DNA of 11,336 nt, taken from NCBI GenBank assembly GCA_021802685.1, contig JAJZRM010000050.1, positions 1 through 11,336 of the forward strand, written 5' to 3'. Of the stretch, positions 8,221-11,336 are shown in pieces. Source of the DNA: Deltaproteobacteria bacterium (GTDB lineage Bacteria > Desulfobacterota > Deferrimicrobia > Deferrimicrobiales > Deferrimicrobiaceae). Under the pieces are notes generated by a model that ran no database searches, was not told the DNA's origin, and worked only from the letters and a program-made list of their open reading frames with translations. Both the position numbers and the translations under genes were made by a program. Positions within the stretch are counted from its first letter, which is position 1. Each line of letters starts with the position of its first letter.

Positions 8221-9295
8221 TCAGGTCACCGGCCCGGGATTGAACAGGACCAGGTCGTTGCGCAGCCCGAGCCGGTCGGCGGCCGCCTGCTTCCTGCCGC
8301 CGGCGGCTTCGAGGATCAAGCGAAACAGTTCCCATCCGACTTCGGCGGTGGTCGCTTCACCGGTGGCGATGCGTCCGGCATCGAGGTCGATCAGGTCGTG
8401 CCACCGATCGCTTAGCGCACGGGACGAGGAGACCTTCACCACCGGGGCCATGGCCAGCCCGTACGGCGTGCCGCGGCCCGTGGTGAACACCTGCAGGTTC
8501 ATCCCCGCCGCAAGCTGCAGCGTCCCGCACACGAAATCGCTTGCCGGGGTCGCGGCGAAGACCAGCCCTTTTCGCCTCACCCGTTCCCCGGGCCCGAGCA
8601 CGTCGACGATCGGGCTGGTTCCGGATTTGGCGATCGACCCCAGCGCCTTCTCCACGACGTTGGCCAAGCCCCCCCTTTTGTTTCCCGGCGCTGGGTTCGC
8701 GCTCCGGTCCGCCCCTCCGGCCGCCAGGTAGCGGTCGTACCAGTCCATCTCCCGCAACAGCGCCCGCCCGACGGATTCGTCGACCGCCCGGGGGGGCGAG
8801 CAGGTGGATCGCGGCGCGGACCTCGGTCACCTCCGAGATCATCACGGTGCCGCCCGCCCGCACGATGGGGTCCGCCGCGTATCCGACCGCGGGGTTGGCG
8901 GTGACGCCGGAAAACGCGTCGCTTCCTCCGCACTGCACGCCGACGACCAGGCCGGAGGCGGGACAAGGTTCCCTCTTCCGTTGGTTCAGCCGCTCAAGCC
9001 GCTTTTCGGCCATCCGCATCAGGGCCTCGACCATTTCATCGAAGCCGCGCAGGGATTCGTCCTGCAGGAGCAGGACGGGCGATCCCGCGCATCCCCCGCA
9101 GTCGCCGCCGCAGGCACCGGTCATTTCCGAGGGTACGAGCGTGTCGGCTTCGAGCTTCTCGCACCCCAGGCCGACGATCATCGCTTCGCCGCCCAGGTTC
9201 GGGTTGCGTACCGGGTTTTGCAGCGTGCGGATCGGCACGGCCGCCCCGGGGGCGTTGATCGCGACGCCGCAGCCGTAGGCGTGGTTGATCGCGAC
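8221..9295 (-). pseudogene. garD: Galactarate dehydratase (GarD), 5'-truncated and frameshifted
   Basis: Read on the minus strand, this is the C-terminal two-thirds (about 358 of a usual roughly 523 residues) of D-galactarate dehydratase, which converts galactarate to 5-keto-4-deoxyglucarate. Recognisable blocks are INHAYGCGVAINAP, VPIRTLQNP, VGLGCEKL, GVQCGGSDAFSGVTANPAVG, SEVTEVRAAIHLLAP, ANPAPGNKRGGLANVVEKAL, GSIAKSG, FAATPASDFVCGT, FTTGRGTPYG, and the FNPGPVT end. The match to E. coli GarD as I remember it is close throughout. Two lesions are visible. The first about 165 residues are absent, homology stopping at the gudD junction (9286-9295). The frame also shifts by +1 after IHLLAP: a run of seven G on the plus strand (8790-8796) needs to be six for LAPRAVDESVG to continue into the downstream frame. 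No start codon serves the truncated 5' end, so it is probably not functional as read. Confidence 0.88.
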
Positions 9296-9752
9296 CGACT
9301 GGCGGCAGATGGGGCATGCGTTCCTGCTGAACGCGGTGGACATCCCCCTGGCCGACCCGCACTTCTGGACCCTGCACGGGGCGGTCCGCGTCGCGCAGAT
9401 GTGCCACGAATGGGGGCTGACCTGGGGCTCCCACTCCAACAACCATTTCGACATCTCCCTGGCGATGATCACCCACGCCGCCGCCGCCCCCGGAAAGATC
9501 ACCGCCATCGACACGCACTGGATCTGGCAGGACGGCCAGCGGCTGATCGTCGAGCCGTTCCGGATCGTCGGCGGCAAGGTCGCCGTCCCCGATGCCCCCG
9601 GCCTGGGGGTTTCGCCCGACATGGAACGGATCGAGGAGGCGCACCGGCTTTACAAGGAAAGGGCACTGGGCGCCCGCGACGACGCGAAAACCATGCAGTA
9701 CCTGATTCCCGGATGGAAATTCGACAACAAGCGCCCCTGCATGGTGCGCTGA
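9285..9752 (+). pseudogene. gudD: Glucarate dehydratase (GudD), C-terminal third only
   Basis: These 155 residues match the end of D-glucarate dehydratase, an enolase-superfamily enzyme that turns glucarate into 5-keto-4-deoxyglucarate. Blocks include IATDWRQMGHA, NAVDIPLADPHFWT, GLTWGSHSNNHFDISLAM, TAIDTHWIWQDGQRL, LGARDDAKTMQYLIPGW, and the KRPCMVR end. The catalytic Asp-His dyad is present (D24 and H50, 26 apart, as in E. coli D313/H339 by my recollection). The capping domain, the catalytic Lys, and the Asp/Glu/Asn metal ligands are gone; the cut falls right after the position of the last ligand Asn. About 290 of a usual 446 residues are missing. The TTG at 9285 lies at the junction and has no real ribosome site, so this is a remnant. 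It is followed 12 nt later by the DHDPS-family gene, with which it was presumably co-transcribed. Confidence 0.9.
9286..9295. other. garD/gudD head-to-head fusion junction
   Basis: garD homology (minus strand) ends and gudD homology (plus strand) begins within the same 10 bases, TGATCGCGAC. On the minus strand they encode V-A-I in front of the GarD NHAYGCG block. On the plus strand, with the preceding base, they encode the M/L-I-A-T start of the GudD IATDWRQMGHA block. The shared bases look like the microhomology used in the join. GTTGATCGCGAC also occurs 30 bp to the left (9254-9265), inside garD. Confidence 0.75.
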
Positions 9753-9764
9753 AAGGAGCCGGCC

Positions 9765-10661
9765 ATGGACGCGATCTTCGTTCACGGCGTCATCCCGCCC
9801 ATCGTCACTCCCGTGGACGCCGACGAGCGGGTCGACGAGCGGTCCCTGCGGCGGATGGTCGATCACGTGATCGCCGGGGGCGTGCACGGCATCCTTTCGC
9901 TCGGCAGCACGGGAGAGTTCTTCGGGCTCGATTTCGAGCAGCAGCGGCGCGCCGTGGGGATCACCCTCGACCAGGCGGCCGGGCGCGTCCCGGTCTACGC
10001 GGGGATCGGCGCCGTGTCCACCCGGGAGTGCGTCCGGGCCGCCGCGATGGCGGCGTCGGAGGGGGCGCAGGCCGTCACCATGCTTCCCCCCATGTTCCTG
10101 AGCCCCACCGACGAGGAGCTGTACCGGCATTTCCGGGCGGTCGCCGATTCGACCGGCCTGCCGGTGCTCCTCTACAACAACCCGGACCGGATGAAGGTGA
10201 ACATCTCGGCGGCGCTCATGGAGCGGCTGGCCGACGTCCCCAACATCGTCGGGGCGAAGGACAGCAGCGGCGACCTGGTCCTTACGGCGGAATACATCCG
10301 CCGCACGCGGGGGAAAGGTTTTCGGATCATGGCCGGCAGGGACATCATGATCCTCGGGACCCTCGTTTACGGGGGGGTCGGCTGCGTCGCCGCGACGGCC
10401 AACGTCGTCCCGTCCCTCGTCGTGGAGATCTACGAGAAATTCAAGGCCGGCGACTTGGCGGGCGCCCTGGAGGCCCAGTACCAGCTCGCTCCCCTGCGCC
10501 TGGCGTTCAACCTGGGGAGCTTCCCCGTGGTGATCAAGGACGCGCTGAACCTTCTCGGCCTCGAGGTGGGGGATCCGATCCGGCCGAACACCCCCTGCAC
10601 GGAAACCAACCGTGCAAAGCTGAAGGACATCCTGGCCGGCATGGGTGCGCTGAATGGATAA
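9765..10661 (+). CDS. DHDPS/N-acetylneuraminate lyase-family protein, probable sugar-acid aldolase or dehydratase
   Basis: A full-length, 298-residue class I lyase of the DapA/NanA family (TIM barrel). The phosphate/carboxylate-binding motif is GSTGE (47-51). YNNP (137-140) holds the catalytic Tyr. The Schiff-base lysine is K165 in VGAKDSSGD. AAAGGAG (9752-9758) precedes the ATG. DapA itself usually has YNVP and NanA YNIP; with YNNP and its location between gudD and a TTT transporter, it more likely acts on a 2-keto sugar acid. 5-Keto-4-deoxyglucarate, the product of both dehydratases beside it, is the natural candidate, either cleaved by an aldolase reaction or dehydrated and decarboxylated as by KdgD. 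The substrate is inferred from context, not read from the sequence. The gene is intact, in contrast to its neighbours on both sides. Confidence 0.85.
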   Translation: MDAIFVHGVIPPIVTPVDADERVDERSLRRMVDHVIAGGVHGILSLGSTGEFFGLDFEQQRRAVGITLDQAAGRVPVYAGIGAVSTRECVRAAAMAASEGAQAVTMLPPMFLSPTDEELYRHFRAVADSTGLPVLLYNNPDRMKVNISAALMERLADVPNIVGAKDSSGDLVLTAEYIRRTRGKGFRIMAGRDIMILGTLVYGGVGCVAATANVVPSLVVEIYEKFKAGDLAGALEAQYQLAPLRLAFNLGSFPVVIKDALNLLGLEVGDPIRPNTPCTETNRAKLKDILAGMGALNG

Positions 10662-11167
10662 GGCCGGACTGGTACCGGGCGGAAAAGGTTTCCGCGGTCA
10701 TCCTGGTCGTCTTCGGCCTCTTCGTGGCCTACTATTCGCGCCATTACCTGAAACTCGGAATCATGATCACCCCCGGCGCGGGATTTCTGCCGTATATCAT
10801 CGGCATCGCGCTGGCCGTGCTGGGCGCGGCCTGGTACGTCAGGACCCTCCTCGCCCGCCCGGTTCCTTCGACGCCCGTGGAGGGCGGAGACGCCTTGGAC
10901 GCGGCGCAGGGCATGACGCCGGTGCAGGGCCTCTTCCTTTCGAGGCTCCTTCCGGGAATCCTGCTGGTCGTCCTTTACGCCTGGCTGTTTGAAAGGGCCG
11001 GGTACATCCTTTCCACCGTCTTTTTCATGGTCGGCTGGCAGAAGACGGTGGAGAGTGAGGGGTGGGTGAAAACCGCGGTCGTCTCCGCGGTGAGCGCCGC
11101 GTTCATGTACCTGCTGTTCGCCCGCCTCCTCAGGGTCTTCCTGCCGTCCGGGACCTGGTGGGATTAA
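10654..11167 (+). pseudogene. tctB: TctB-like small membrane subunit of a TTT transporter, start region frameshifted
   Basis: From RPDWYRAEKV to the stop at 11165-11167, frame 2 encodes about 168 residues with the TctB/DUF1468 layout. There is a first TM (VSAVILVVFGLFVAYYS), a GAGFLPYIIGIALAVLGAAW helix, a variable loop, a long hydrophobic pair (LLPGILLVVLYAWLF, GYILSTVFFMVGW), and a last TM (VVSAVSAAFMYLLFARLL). That frame has no ATG, GTG or TTG before TM1. The ATG at 10654, overlapping the end of the upstream gene by 8 nt, is one frame off. Removing one G from AAGGCC (10660-10665) would give MDKPDWYRAEKV, a normal TctB beginning. TctB and TctA form the membrane part of TTT transporters, which take up di/tricarboxylates captured by a periplasmic TctC. 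Either a real frameshift, a base-calling error, or an unusual start. Confidence 0.75.
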
Positions 11168-11180
11168 AGGGAGCGGCGGA

Positions 11181-11336
11181 ATGAAAACCTTCGGAGGGCT
11201 GGTCAACGGTTTCTCCATCGCCCTGACCCCGATCAACCTGTTGTTCGCCTTCATCGGCGCGGTGGTCGGCACCGCCATAGGAGTCCTGCCCGGGCTGGGG
11301 CCCGCCGCGACGATCGCCCTGCTCCTGCCGGGCACG
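11181..11336 (+). CDS. tctA: TctA-family large membrane subunit of a TTT transporter, 5' part only
   Basis: The first 52 codons of a gene cut by the window end. After MKTFGGLVNGFSIALTP comes a hydrophobic segment and GVLPGLGPAATIALLLPGT, the characteristic N-terminal TctA signature. TctA is the large transmembrane permease that works with TctB and the binding protein TctC, driven by an ion gradient. AAGGGAG (11167-11173) precedes the ATG, which lies 13 nt after the tctB stop. The order tctB-tctA is the usual one. No tctC is visible in the window; it is often next to these genes or unlinked. With gar/gud genes upstream, a sugar diacid is the likely substrate, by inference. Confidence 0.9.
   Translation, partial: MKTFGGLVNGFSIALTPINLLFAFIGAVVGTAIGVLPGLGPAATIALLLPGT

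Noticed and set aside
8060..8420. A complete tmRNA gene
   Set aside because: Only the 5' signature is present; no ALAA-type tag frame and no 3' acceptor/T-arm sequence, and the needed length would overlap the garD coding sequence.
8357..9622. A single minus-strand open frame from within gudD through garD, suggesting one fusion protein
   Set aside because: Only its middle is true GarD. The part above 9295 is antisense to gudD and the part below 8790 is out of frame with GarD, so it is a chance read-through, not a fusion gene.
10654..10992. A separate 112-codon gene starting at ATG 10654
   Set aside because: Its product after the first few codons is Gly/Arg/Pro-rich nonsense in the wrong frame of tctB; only the start codon is of interest.

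Overview
The window (about two-thirds G+C) looks like chromosomal DNA of a Deltaproteobacteria/Desulfobacterota-type bacterium. This is an inference from the high GC, the DUF1844 protein and the gene set; no rRNA or other marker is present to fix it. It falls into three parts.

Part 1 (1-7325) is one tightly packed, intact, plus-strand protein quality-control operon. It holds the 3' part of an HtpX-like M48 membrane metalloprotease, a ClpA/ClpC-type double AAA+ unfoldase without an M domain, a small DUF1844 protein, a Do-like periplasmic serine protease with two PDZ domains, and the disaggregase ClpB. Gaps are 14 nt, -1, -1 and 21 nt, so the genes are probably co-transcribed and partly translation-coupled. 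Membrane proteolysis, cytoplasmic unfolding/degradation, periplasmic proteolysis and disaggregation would be expressed together. The promoter must lie upstream of the window. The first Clp protein has lost both aromatic residues of the normally near-invariant D2 pore loop.

Part 2 (7326-8220) is a patch of accessory debris: a REP-like inverted repeat, a minus-strand orphan reading-frame tail, a HicA toxin remnant with its catalytic core deleted, an apparently intact HicB antitoxin, a short segment resembling the 5' end of tmRNA, and a 10-bp tandem repeat.

Part 3 (8221-11336) is an aldarate (galactarate/glucarate) catabolism and uptake cluster that is visibly broken. galactarate dehydratase (garD, minus strand) and glucarate dehydratase (gudD, plus strand) have both lost their 5' parts and meet head to head at a 10-bp microhomology. 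garD also has a +1 frameshift in a run of seven G (plus strand). A full-length DHDPS-family lyase/aldolase follows gudD. Next come tctB, whose frame has no usable start unless one extra G is removed, and the beginning of tctA, encoding two parts of a tripartite tricarboxylate-type transporter. In an intact relative, the transporter would import a dicarboxylate sugar acid, GarD and GudD would both give 5-keto-4-deoxyglucarate, and the DHDPS-family enzyme would process it further. Here the module is decayed, rearranged, or damaged by sequencing/assembly error. The concentration of lesions in one 3-kb stretch, next to a clean 7.3-kb operon, is the main puzzle of the window.
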